From positions 81,414-115,535 of the forward strand of contig NZ_KE387248.1 in the NCBI RefSeq assembly GCF_000430785.1: a DNA stretch of 34,122 nt, in the 5' to 3' direction. Of the stretch, positions 16,958 through 25,700 are shown piece after piece. Both the position numbers and the translations under genes were made by a program. Positions within the stretch are counted from its first letter, which is position 1. Every line of letters starts with the position of its first letter. This DNA comes from Ectobacillus panaciterrae DSM 19096 (GTDB taxonomy: Bacteria > Bacillota > Bacilli > Bacillales > Bacillaceae_G). The notes below the pieces were generated by a model, which searched no databases, was not told the origin of the DNA, and worked only from the letters and a program-made list of their open reading frames with translations.

Positions 16958-17809
16958 GATAAGCTCTCCAATAGAAGAGCTGATTCTCTTTTCCGTAAAG
17001 TAAGCATATAGCAGTTCATTTTCATCCAAGGTATACTGCTCTTGCTTTCCTTTAATGATAATGGAATGCTTATAGCCGCGGCGAAATTGTTCAAAAATTG
17101 TGTAGAGCGGATCATCCCGGTCTGCCACAATAGAGGTAATCTTCTCAATATCCCGCTTCCTTCCGTAATATCGTTCCAATAAGAAGCGGATAAACGTATA
17201 CTGCCGCTGTCTCCATTCCATATACATGGATATACCCAAAAATACAAGCATTGTCCACATTGTAAGATTGGTTGTATTCCATATGAGTCCGATTCCAGCC
17301 GCTGCAAAAAAACATACGCCTGAGGCAGCCATCATCCAGCGGTGCGCCTTTAAAAACGGAAACCCGTTTGAGAATATATTAAATACAAGCTTCCCGCCGT
17401 CAAGAGGCCAAATAGGCAGCAGATTAAACAATAAAATCGTTATATTATTCCATAAAAAGAAGGTATAAAACGAGTCTCCCATAAATCCTGCCCAGTGCAG
17501 AGCATACGCTGCCATAATCATCCACACATGCTGTGCAGGTCCTGCTAAAATAACAAGCAGTTCTTCCTTTAAAGGCTTGTTGCCATGCTCTTCCAGCTCA
17601 GCAACACCTCCAAAAGGCAGCAGCTGAATCTGTTTAATGCGCCACCCGTAATACGCAGCTGCAAATCCGTGACCAAGTTCATGAACGAAGACAATGAAAA
17701 ATAATACGAGCAGCTCTTTAAAATGCGCTGTCCACACCCCGATAGCTATAACCGCCCAAAACAATGGATGAATTGTAATTTTCGTAAGAACCTCTGTATA
17801 TTTAATCAA
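16952..17809 (-). CDS. spoIVFB: Stage IV sporulation intramembrane metalloprotease SpoIVFB
   Basis: SpoIVFB is a site-2-type protease that cleaves pro-sigma-K in the outer forespore membrane. The 285-residue protein has the zinc motif HELGH (H43, E44, H47) inside a transmembrane helix and the third-ligand motif NLLPIWPLDGGK with D137, the same positions as in B. subtilis. It has about six membrane segments and a C-terminal CBS-like domain from about residue 200 (EKITSIVADRDDPLYTIFEQF). Its ATG overlaps the end of spoIVFA by 8 bases, consistent with the two acting as a complex. Confidence 0.96.
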   Translation of the reverse strand: MIKYTEVLTKITIHPLFWAVIAIGVWTAHFKELLVLFFIVFVHELGHGFAAAYYGWRIKQIQLLPFGGVAELEEHGNKPLKEELLVILAGPAQHVWMIMAAYALHWAGFMGDSFYTFFLWNNITILLFNLLPIWPLDGGKLVFNIFSNGFPFLKAHRWMMAASGVCFFAAAGIGLIWNTTNLTMWTMLVFLGISMYMEWRQRQYTFIRFLLERYYGRKRDIEKITSIVADRDDPLYTIFEQFRRGYKHSIIIKGKQEQYTLDENELLYAYFTEKRISSSIGELIG

Positions 17810-18557
17810 AGGAAATCACCTGAATCGGATCAACGAATTTTTCATCCTTTTTAAAAGCAAAGTAAAAGTTACCTGCTTTACCATCCTGACTGTTTTCTAC
17901 AATTCCAATTTTTTGCTTCTTTTTGACATAATCGTACAATGCTACCGATACATCCGCTAAATTGCCATACCAAGACTCTGTGCCATCTGCGTGCTGAATA
18001 ATAATAGTGTTGCCCAGATCTTCTTTCTTTCCGACAAAAATAGCAACTCCTTCATTTACCGCATCAACTGAAGCATTAATATTCGTTTGAACAAGTACAC
18101 CTTGGCCGTTTGCTTTAAAGCTTTGCAATACTTTTCCGGAAGCAGGGACGGCATAATTTTTTCCCCCTTCACTTAACTTTGTTTTAGAGGACGGCAATAA
18201 TGTGAGCGGTTTTCCAAATTGCTCTTCATACCATTTCGATACAGTGGCGAATTGAAATTCTTGCCCCATGGCTGTCCGAATGGCAGAACGCGCCTCCTCA
18301 AAAGAAGGAGCCGGATTTTTAAAAAGAACAGCTGTTATAAGAATAAGACAAGCAGAACATAAAATTTTAAACAAAAACACTTCTTTACGAAATAAAGGAT
18401 GTGTCGTTTCCTTCGGTTCTTCAAAAATGATTTGCTCAGAAAACTCTTGCTCTGGAAGAACAAATGCATCTGCTTCTTCCCAATATGATTTTCTCTGCTG
18501 GTCTGCTTTTCGCTTGGCGATCCGTTTCCGAATTTCATCTACTCTCCGGTTTTTCAT
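17802..18557 (-). CDS. spoIVFA: Stage IV sporulation protein SpoIVFA
   Basis: SpoIVFA holds SpoIVFB and BofA together and keeps the protease inactive until the SpoIVB signal. The frame is open to 18680, but the start at 18557 (MKNRRVDEIRKRIAKRK) has a good GAGGAAGGGG ribosome binding site and matches the family N-terminus. This gives about 251 residues. One transmembrane helix (FLFKILCSACLILITAVLF) is followed by an external LytM/M23-like domain (about 135-250) ending near the membrane-distal VISFD. It lacks the HxH of active M23 peptidases, as expected for this family. It overlaps spoIVFB. Confidence 0.93.
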   Translation of the reverse strand: MKNRRVDEIRKRIAKRKADQQRKSYWEEADAFVLPEQEFSEQIIFEEPKETTHPLFRKEVFLFKILCSACLILITAVLFKNPAPSFEEARSAIRTAMGQEFQFATVSKWYEEQFGKPLTLLPSSKTKLSEGGKNYAVPASGKVLQSFKANGQGVLVQTNINASVDAVNEGVAIFVGKKEDLGNTIIIQHADGTESWYGNLADVSVALYDYVKKKQKIGIVENSQDGKAGNFYFAFKKDEKFVDPIQVISFD

Positions 18558-18588
18558 TCTGTCCCCTTCCTCTTTTCCCATTTGTACA

Positions 18589-18617
18589 TATGTATGAGTT
18601 GTCCGAACGAGATATGA
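18589..18617 (-). promoter_or_regulatory. Sigma-E promoter of spoIVFA-spoIVFB
   Basis: On the minus strand, TCATATC (18611-18617) and CATACATA (18589-18596) are separated by 14 bases. This is close to the sigma-E consensus KMATATT-N14-CATACAnT. It lies 32 bases before the ATG at 18557. The spoIVF operon is sigma-E dependent in B. subtilis. Confidence 0.72.
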
Positions 18618-18630
18618 CGGAGAAGAAAAA

Positions 18631-18668
18631 GACAAAAAAAACACCTCGCATAGGAAAACGAAGTGTTT
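18631..18668 (-). terminator. Terminator after minD
   Basis: AAACACCTCG (18639-18648) and CGAAGTGTTT (18659-18668) form a stem with one G-U/mismatch position. A U tract follows on the minus strand (A run 18634-18641). It overlaps the minD stop codon and separates the mre-min operon from spoIVFA. Confidence 0.88.
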
Positions 18669-19464
18669 AATGAAAACCAAAAAATTTCTTCATCTTTGTG
18701 AGGACTGTTGCTTTTTCTTTTTCCAATTGCTGAAGCGGAATCGATTCTCCAAGCAGGCGTCTTGCAATGTTCCGATAAGCAAGCGAGGCCTTTCCGTTCG
18801 GATGAAGCGCTACAGGCTCTCCTGTATTTGTCGCTTTAATGACCGCATCGTCATCTTCCACAACCCCAATCAACTCTATAGAAAGGGTTCTGACAATATC
18901 ATCTACGCTAAGCGTTTCTTCATATTTCAGCATATGACTGCGAACACGGTTAATGATCAGCTTCGGCGGCTCGATATCTTCTTGTTCCAACAAGCCGATA
19001 ATACGGTCTGCATCACGCATAGAAGATATTTCCGGCGTCGTAACGACAATGGCTTTATCTGCACCAGCTACTGCATTTTTGAACCCTTGTTCAATACCGG
19101 CCGGGCAATCGATAAGTATGTAATCAAAGTCTTGGCGCAGCTCTTGAATAATATCCTTCATTTGTTCGGGCGTGACAGCTGATTTATCTCTAGTCTGTGC
19201 TGCAGGCAATAAATACAGTTCATCAAATCGCTTGTCCTTAATTAAAGCCTGCGGCAGACGGCAGCGTCCTTCGACAACATCTACAAGGTCAAATACAATT
19301 CGGTTTTCAAGTCCCATTACAACATCTAAGTTCCGAAGTCCAATATCAGTGTCTACCAGGCAGACCTTTTTGTCGGATAAAGCTAGAGCTGTTCCAAGAT
19401 TCGCGGAAGTCGTTGTTTTGCCGACTCCGCCTTTTCCAGATGTAATAACAATTGCCTCTCCCAC
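18667..19464 (-). CDS. minD: Septum site-determining ATPase MinD
   Basis: MinD is a membrane-bound Walker ATPase that recruits MinC to block polar division. The 265-residue protein has the deviant Walker A KGGVGKTT (about residues 11-18), VCLVDTDIGLRNLD, DYILIDCPAG, and the C-terminal amphipathic membrane-targeting helix (KATVLTKMKKFFGF). It starts 2 bases after the minC stop and is the last gene of mreB-mreC-mreD-minC-minD. Confidence 0.97.
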   Translation of the reverse strand: MGEAIVITSGKGGVGKTTTSANLGTALALSDKKVCLVDTDIGLRNLDVVMGLENRIVFDLVDVVEGRCRLPQALIKDKRFDELYLLPAAQTRDKSAVTPEQMKDIIQELRQDFDYILIDCPAGIEQGFKNAVAGADKAIVVTTPEISSMRDADRIIGLLEQEDIEPPKLIINRVRSHMLKYEETLSVDDIVRTLSIELIGVVEDDDAVIKATNTGEPVALHPNGKASLAYRNIARRLLGESIPLQQLEKEKATVLTKMKKFFGFH

Positions 19465-19466
19465 AG

Positions 19467-20150
19467 CTATACAATTCCCCTTTCTAACCTTGTTAAATTA
19501 GGTCTGAGATGAGTGAGAAGTTGAATGCGGTCCACAACAATTTGATTGTTCTGGTTTATATAGGCGCATTCCATTGTGTTCCCATCCCCTCTTGAATCTG
19601 GCGCACGGTTCGTCACCTCACTGATTTTAAGCTGCATAGGATCCATAAGTGATGCTGCAATAACCGCTTCCTGGTCACCATGATATCCTGCATGTGCGAC
19701 TCCCCGCAACGCCCCGATAATGAAGATGTTCCCTCCGGCAATCACCGTTCCTCCCGGATTCACATCACCAATTAACAACAAGTCTCCTCTGACCTCCAAG
19801 GTTTGACCGGAACGAATGATTTTTGTTACAGAGATAATTTCTGTTTCCCTCTTCCATTCTAAAGCCTGTTCTTTCGTGATAACATTGCTCTCAATTGTAT
19901 CTACGACCAGATTTTTTTTATTTCGAATAAGAGCGCGAAGCTCTTCTTCTTGCTTTGTTGTTACATATCGATTTCCCACTTTTACATGCACTTCAATTAG
20001 CGAGCGCTCACCGCTGTCATAATAATTGGTTGAAAGCTTTTCATCAATTTCTTGTAACAGCTCGCCAAATGCGCAGGAATCATCCAGATGCAACGTTAAA
20101 CCATCCTTTGTCCCCTTAATAGTTACATATTGTTGTTTTTGTTGCTTCAC
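19467..20150 (-). CDS. minC: Septum site-determining protein MinC
   Basis: MinC inhibits FtsZ assembly at the poles. The 227-residue protein has the N-terminal FtsZ-binding domain ([18 protein letters not shown]...) and the C-terminal beta-helix with [22 protein letters not shown] and the repeated glycine-rich turns [15 protein letters not shown]-like. The C-terminal domain binds MinD, encoded directly after. It lies about 50 bases after mreD. Confidence 0.96.
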   Translation of the reverse strand: MKQQKQQYVTIKGTKDGLTLHLDDSCAFGELLQEIDEKLSTNYYDSGERSLIEVHVKVGNRYVTTKQEEELRALIRNKKNLVVDTIESNVITKEQALEWKRETEIISVTKIIRSGQTLEVRGDLLLIGDVNPGGTVIAGGNIFIIGALRGVAHAGYHGDQEAVIAASLMDPMQLKISEVTNRAPDSRGDGNTMECAYINQNNQIVVDRIQLLTHLRPNLTRLERGIV

Positions 20151-20199
20151 TAAAGCTCACCCCACCGATTCAATTCGACATAAAGTCAGAAAATCCTCT

Positions 20200-20721
20200 T
20201 TATTTTTCTTCTATCGCTGCAAGAAGCCGCAATAAGTATTTTTTCAGTGGGAAACAGAAAAGGATGAGAAAAATAATATTTAAAATTAAGGTAGGGAAAA
20301 CACGGTCAGTTAAAAATACCATCCCAGAAAGATGAGCTCGTCCTAACAGCAATAAAAATCCATATACATAGTATTCGAGAGCCGTAATACTTACAAGAAT
20401 TAACACAGATACGATAAATAAATTCACCTGTAAAATTCTCATGGCGTTGGATACGAGATAAGCCAATATCGGATATGCAAATAAGTAGATACCTATCAAT
20501 TCTGTATATACAATATCAAATAAAAAGCCGAAGATCATTGAAAAATAAATACCTTTTACAGGGTTGTAGTAAATCGTAATAAACAAGAGCACTATAAAAA
20601 TAAAATGCGGGACAGCAATGCTGCTTTCTCCAAATAAGTGTGTCGGCACAACAGAAGAAAAAACACTTTCCAAAATAAAGAAAAACAGTAAAAGGAGAGG
20701 AAGAAGGAATTTTTGCATCAT
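20200..20721 (-). CDS. mreD: Rod shape-determining membrane protein MreD
   Basis: MreD is part of the MreBCD elongation complex. The start at 20721 (MMQKFLLPLLLLFFF) is chosen because AAAGGAGGGGG lies just before it; an in-frame ATG at 20745 would overlap mreC further. About 173 residues, almost entirely hydrophobic, with five or six transmembrane helices and a basic C-terminus, like the family. Upstream mreC overlaps or abuts it (mreC stop at 20732). Confidence 0.93.
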   Translation of the reverse strand: MMQKFLLPLLLLFFFILESVFSSVVPTHLFGESSIAVPHFIFIVLLFITIYYNPVKGIYFSMIFGFLFDIVYTELIGIYLFAYPILAYLVSNAMRILQVNLFIVSVLILVSITALEYYVYGFLLLLGRAHLSGMVFLTDRVFPTLILNIIFLILFCFPLKKYLLRLLAAIEEK

Positions 20722-20731
20722 GCCCCCTCCT

Positions 20732-21589
20732 TTACTTGAGTTCATCTTGCGCTGTCAGCATCGTCCGCTTTGCAACCATAACATTGTTAATGTCATTTAA
20801 ATCAGCAGCTGGCTTAACATACGCAGTTTGTGTTAGTCCGTAATCATCAGGTGTCACATCTATCACTGTTCCGATTACAAGGCCTTCTGGAAAAATGCCT
20901 CCCAAACCAGACGTAACGACTACTTGATCCTTCTTAATCTTTGCGTCGGATGGAATTTTTGTAAACACAAGCGCTTGCTTTTCTTTGTCGTACCCTTCAA
21001 TTAAGCCGAAGATGGTTTTATCGCCCTGTACAAACGCAGAGATACGATTTGTTCGATTTAAAGAGCTCAGCAACTCTACAGTCGAAGTGAATTGCGAAAC
21101 GCTTTTCACTTTTCCAATTAAACCCTTTTCTGTAATGATTGCCATATCTTTTTTAACGCCTTGTTGGGCGCCCTTATCGATTGCTACTAAATCATACCAT
21201 TTATCAGGATTTCGTCCGATAATCGTTGCATGAAGCGGATTGTAGTCACGAAGAGATTCTTTCTTTCCAAGAATTGAGCGAAACTCTTCATTTTCCTTTG
21301 TTAATTCGCCCACTTTGGAGGAAAGCTCTGCATATTTGTCCAATTTTTCTTTCAGCACTTTATTTTCTTCGTACGTACTCTTGATATCTTCAATATTTTG
21401 AAAGAAGCCCGCCACAGCTTGTGCAGGCTTCTCGAAAACTCTTTCTACAACTCCAACAGTATCTTTAATAAATTGCTCCGGCCATGTTAGCTTTTGACGT
21501 TCCTTTAACGAAATTCCAATCAATGCCACGAGAAGGATAATACTTACTAATAAAACAATCAGACGCTTGTTTAAGAAAAACTGTGGCAC
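20732..21589 (-). CDS. mreC: Rod shape-determining protein MreC
   Basis: MreC links MreB filaments to peptidoglycan synthases. The 285-residue bitopic protein has an N-terminal cytoplasmic tail, one transmembrane helix (about residues 10-25) and a coiled coil (about 65-110, ENKVLKEKLDKYAEL). An external beta-rich domain follows, with VIGRNPDKWYDLVAIDKGAQQGV-type sequence. It lies between mreB (17-base gap) and mreD. Confidence 0.96.
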   Translation of the reverse strand: MPQFFLNKRLIVLLVSIILLVALIGISLKERQKLTWPEQFIKDTVGVVERVFEKPAQAVAGFFQNIEDIKSTYEENKVLKEKLDKYAELSSKVGELTKENEEFRSILGKKESLRDYNPLHATIIGRNPDKWYDLVAIDKGAQQGVKKDMAIITEKGLIGKVKSVSQFTSTVELLSSLNRTNRISAFVQGDKTIFGLIEGYDKEKQALVFTKIPSDAKIKKDQVVVTSGLGGIFPEGLVIGTVIDVTPDDYGLTQTAYVKPAADLNDINNVMVAKRTMLTAQDELK

Positions 21590-21606
21590 GCTTACACCCT
21601 CTTAAA

Positions 21607-22626
21607 TCAACTTAATTTTGTTTTGAATAGATCGATATTGTCGAGTGCTTTTCCTGTTCCGATCGCTACGCAATCTAATGGATTTTCCGCTACAAGAACC
21701 GGCATTTTTGTCTCATCGCTGATGACCTTGTCCAAGTTGCGGAGCAATGCACCGCCTCCTGTCAGAACAATACCGCGGTCCATGATGTCAGCAGCCAATT
21801 CAGGCGGCGTCTTTTCCAAAGTGTTTTTCACGGATTCTACAATCGCCGCAACAGTATCACGCAAGGCTTCTGCAACCTCTTCCGGTTTAATTAAAACTGT
21901 CTTTGGCAATCCTGTAATCAAGTCACGGCCGCGAATTTCCATCGGTTCAATGCCTTCCGGACTGCCCGCAGAACCAATTTCTAATTTAAGCGCCTCTGAT
22001 GTACGCTCCCCAATCATCAGGTTATAGTTTTTCTTGATGTATTGGATGATGGACTCGTCCATTTCATCGCCGGCTACGCGAATGGATTGGCTTGTTACGA
22101 TACCGCCAAGAGAGATAATTGCAACCTCTGTTGTACCGCCGCCAATATCGACAACCATGCTTCCTGTCGGCTCCCAAACCGGCAAGTTCGCACCGATTGC
22201 CGCCGCAAACGGCTCTTCAATCGGATACGCGTCACGCGCCCCTGCTTGACGAGTAGCATCAATAACCGCACGCTTTTCTACTGCTGTAATGCCAGAAGGC
22301 ACACATACCATCACGTAAGGTTTGCGAGAGAAAAAGCCATTCGATTTTTGTGCTTGTCTAATATAATATTTCATCATTGTTGCTGTTGTTTCATAGTCAG
22401 CAATTACACCATCTCTCATCGGGCGCAGCGCCACTACGTTTCCTGGTGTACGGCCAATCATTTTCTTCGCATCGTTGCCGACTGCCACAATTTGCTTTGA
22501 ATCTGTCTGCATAGCCACAACAGACGGCTCGCGCACAACAACACCTTTTCCTTTTACATATACAAGCGTATTTGCTGTTCCTAAATCTATTCCAAGGTCA
22601 CGAGTAAAACCACCAAATCCAAACAT
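21607..22626 (-). CDS. mreB: Rod shape-determining actin homologue MreB
   Basis: MreB is the actin-like protein that guides lateral wall synthesis. The 339-residue protein starts [21 protein letters not shown], with the phosphate-1 motif [15 protein letters not shown], phosphate-2 [15 protein letters not shown] and the adenosine motif [12 protein letters not shown]. The hydrophobic N-terminal FGFGG membrane-contact segment is present. It heads the mre-min cluster, about 150 bases after the radC stop. Confidence 0.97.
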   Translation of the reverse strand: MFGFGGFTRDLGIDLGTANTLVYVKGKGVVVREPSVVAMQTDSKQIVAVGNDAKKMIGRTPGNVVALRPMRDGVIADYETTATMMKYYIRQAQKSNGFFSRKPYVMVCVPSGITAVEKRAVIDATRQAGARDAYPIEEPFAAAIGANLPVWEPTGSMVVDIGGGTTEVAIISLGGIVTSQSIRVAGDEMDESIIQYIKKNYNLMIGERTSEALKLEIGSAGSPEGIEPMEIRGRDLITGLPKTVLIKPEEVAEALRDTVAAIVESVKNTLEKTPPELAADIMDRGIVLTGGGALLRNLDKVISDETKMPVLVAENPLDCVAIGTGKALDNIDLFKTKLS

Positions 22627-22773
22627 TCGTGTATCTTCCTTTCTAAAACGAAAATACTTTGCTTTTATTTCAAAAACAAAACGTTTCTACATTTCACTTT
22701 TCTTATTGTTAGCTAAACCCTATAAAAAACTCATAAAACACATTATAAAACAAAATGAAACAAATGAATAGTA

Positions 22774-25700
22774 TTAAATATAACCTTTTTCCTTTAAACT
22801 GACAAAGCGGTGTTCGCCAATGATGATATGGTCCAAAAGTTCAACCCCCATTATCTTACCACACTCCGCCAATCTTTTGGTGACTTCTATGTCTTCCCGG
22901 CTTGGAGAAGGATCTCCGGATGGATGATTATGAAGACAAATAAGAGATGCTGCCGAGCGGCGGAACGCTTCGCGGTAGTAGGGTAAGCCCCCAGCGCCTT
23001 GCTCAGTCACCTAAGCAGGTTTCCAAGGACTCCCCTCCAAACCGTACGTACCCGTCTCCAGGTATACGGCTTTCCATTTATCAGTCTAACTTCCCATTGT
23101 GTAAGTCATGGTGGCATTTTACGCACATCGCGATGGTTTTACGTTTCCTCGCAATCATATATTGTTCCCATCGTTTTTTTCCTTTTAGGTCTTTTAACTT
23201 TTTTACATAATGCATTTCGAGAGATACGTTAGTTGCTCCGCACCATTCACATTCATTAGCTAAAAGGCGATCGATGAGACTCGTTCTGCCACCGTATTTT
23301 AACGTTAGCGGTTCTATATCGGCATCTTCACTTTTGATTTTTGTGTTCTTCTCCATCCTTTGATCGATGAAATATGCGATACGTTCACCTTGGGCTGTTT
23401 TATATCTGATTCCAAGCTTTCCATTGATTGAGAATTTGTCAATCATTTGTCCCATTGTCCGTTTGTATTTGTTCGCATATGTTTTCATCATGCTATACTT
23501 CATGGTTTGTCGAAAAGACTGTAGTACGTGAACATTGCTTGCTAATCTATAGTAGTTGTACAGCCCTCTGATTTCTGCATTGTATGTCATGATTATTTCT
23601 ACATCATCATTTTTCAAAAGATATGGTCGATGTGTCGCCTTCCAAACATTGTCTTTACCTAGTACTAAGGCACCCAGGTCAATGAGTTTTTTGACGTATT
23701 TCTCATGTGGCACATAAAGTCTCGCTTGGAAGTTGAACTTACGTTTCTGTGTTCCATTGGGCATCCTCATTGTCTGCCAGTCCCTAACCACTTTAATGTC
23801 ATATCCAAGAAACCGTGCTTTCTTAGATGTGTGAGTTATCAGAGTTTTCTCTTCGCTTAGTTCAAGATTTAACTTTTCAGCTAGAAATTTTGTTAGCTCT
23901 TGTTTGATTTTCTCAGTTTCGGTCTTACTAGCTATAACGCCCATTAAGAAGTCATCTGCGTACCTTACGTATTTCAATCTTCGATAGTTTGAGTCAAATA
24001 GATCTTTACTGTCGTGTTTGATTAGTTCTTTATACAGCTCCTTGAGTTCTGTCGCTCTCTCATCTTTATTTTCCTTATTGAGAGTTGACCATTCACGCTT
24101 ATTCTTATACTTTTTATAATTGATTTTGGAAGCCAAATTGTGGTAGATAAGATTATGTCTTCGTTTATCGCCTTTATTAAACTGTGACATATATTCCTCT
24201 ACATATCCGTCTAGTTCGTTAAGGTAGATATTAGAAAGAATTGGGCTAATGATGCCACCTTGTGGGGTGCCGCTATATGTTTTATGAAATACCCATTCTT
24301 CTACATATCCTGCTCGTAGAAACTTCCAGATTAAGTTAATGAACTTTTCATCTTGAATTCTTTTTCTAAGAATATTGATTAGCGTATGGTGATTGATGTT
24401 ATCAAAGAAGCCTTTGATGTCTCCTTCGATAAACCAGCGACATCCTGTAAAGGTGTTCTTAATTTGTTTTAGTGCGGTATGACAGCTTTTATGTGGGCGA
24501 AAAGCGTGTGAGTTGTCTGAGAATTGTTGTTCGTAGATGCTCTCTAGTATTCTTCTTGTTACTTCTTGAACTAGCTTATCCTCGAATGTAGGTAGCCCCA
24601 AGGGACGTAGTTTACCATTCTTTTTCGGGATATAAACTCGTCTTGCAGGGTTAGGCTGGTAGCTCTGGTTTCTTATTTTGCCTACAAGATTCTGGATTCT
24701 TCGGATGCTCATTCCGTCGATTGTGTCTTCGGTTGCTCCCTTGGTGTTACTACCTTTGTTTGGGTAGATTTTCTCATAAGCATCTAGGTAAAATTCAATG
24801 TTATATAGATTGCGATATAGCCGCTGAAATTTATAGTTAGTATCAGTTGATTTGGAAGCTAGACTGTTTAACACTACTTTTGGATTTCTCATAGAGCCTC
24901 GCGCTCCTTCCCAATTTTGTATTAAACTTGATAAACTACTCTCCTTCGCCATGTAGTAAGCTTTCCTTACCTCGGACTACTACGAGAGTTCCGTTACCAT
25001 ATTGGATATTCAGACACTTTGATGTCATAGCTCGTACAGTGAGCATTCCAACTTAGGTAATCCCCATTTAGACATTTAGGAACAGTTGCTTTTCATGGTT
25101 TCGGATGTGACTTTCACTCGTTACTCCTATATAGAAGTTGGTCAAAATGGCATCACACGACATATCTCGAAGTGTTTAAGATATGTCCCATTTTGCATAG
25201 CGTTTATAGTTACCTTCCGCTATGGGTCCCCGTCGCCCCCCTTGAGTTATCATTCAGACAATCCAGCTTTCATCCTTGTCCATGAGATTTCATCTCGCCA
25301 TCCAGTCATGACTCGGTAACTAGTCAACTAATAGCTTTTCCAACATGCTACACTCCCCGTCTGGTTTCCCTTTCGGATAAGTTGGCTGATGATAGGGTGT
25401 AAATTGTGATATTTCCCTACTGCTTTGCAAGAGCAGATTTCCTAGATGCCCTTATGGGCGCACCACCTCTCTCGGGTGCACGATAGAAGCATTTAAACTG
25501 CCGATAAATACTGTTTGCCTGTGGATGACTTGGTTTTTTGTATTTAAGTATAAGCAAACAAAATGCTCCTGCTGCAAAAAACGCATTTCTTCCATCATGT
25601 ACTTGGCGCAATCCTCTGGATTGCGGATGCTGTAGCGCTGCTTATACTCCAGTCTCACCATTCTCCGGCCGAGCTCAAAAGCAGCTAAAAGCTGCGCAGC

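Larger units (their letters stand above)
22978..25463 (-). mobile_element. Group II intron, IIA-like with mitochondrial-type maturase, sense orientation in radC
   Basis: The 2486-base intron begins with GTGCGCCC at 25463 and ends in CCCTAC at 22978. Visible parts, in RNA order: the 5' GUGCG; a domain I hairpin presenting EBS1 (25159-25187); the maturase gene in domain IV; a 34-nt domain V (23039-23072); and domain VI with a GCUUAG-GUGA-CUGAGC terminal hairpin. A bulged A at 22984, seven bases from the 3' end, sits in the GGGGAG/CUU(A)CCC stem. The 3' end is AC. The delta base next to EBS1 (A) pairs with the first exon-2 base (U), as in subgroup IIA. The alternative 3' junction, three bases on, would drop the radC Tyr and break the delta pair. 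Confidence 0.93.

Noticed and set aside
18558-18680. Longer SpoIVFA start
   Set aside because: The extension crosses the minD terminator and the sigma-E promoter. The start at 18557 has a strong ribosome binding site and the family N-terminus.
22978-22983. 3' splice site three bases later (after TACTAC)
   Set aside because: It would remove the conserved aromatic residue of RadC and lose the delta A-U pair, and place the branch A ten bases from the end.
22774-23010. Separate 78-residue RadC-like gene
   Set aside because: The first 11 codons are intron domain VI and the 3' splice site. It is exon 2 of radC, not an independent gene or a plain pseudogene.
23039-23072. tRNA-like or SRP-like small RNA
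   Set aside because: Size, AGC triad and GNRA loop identify domain V of the group II intron; no tRNA genes were seen in the window.
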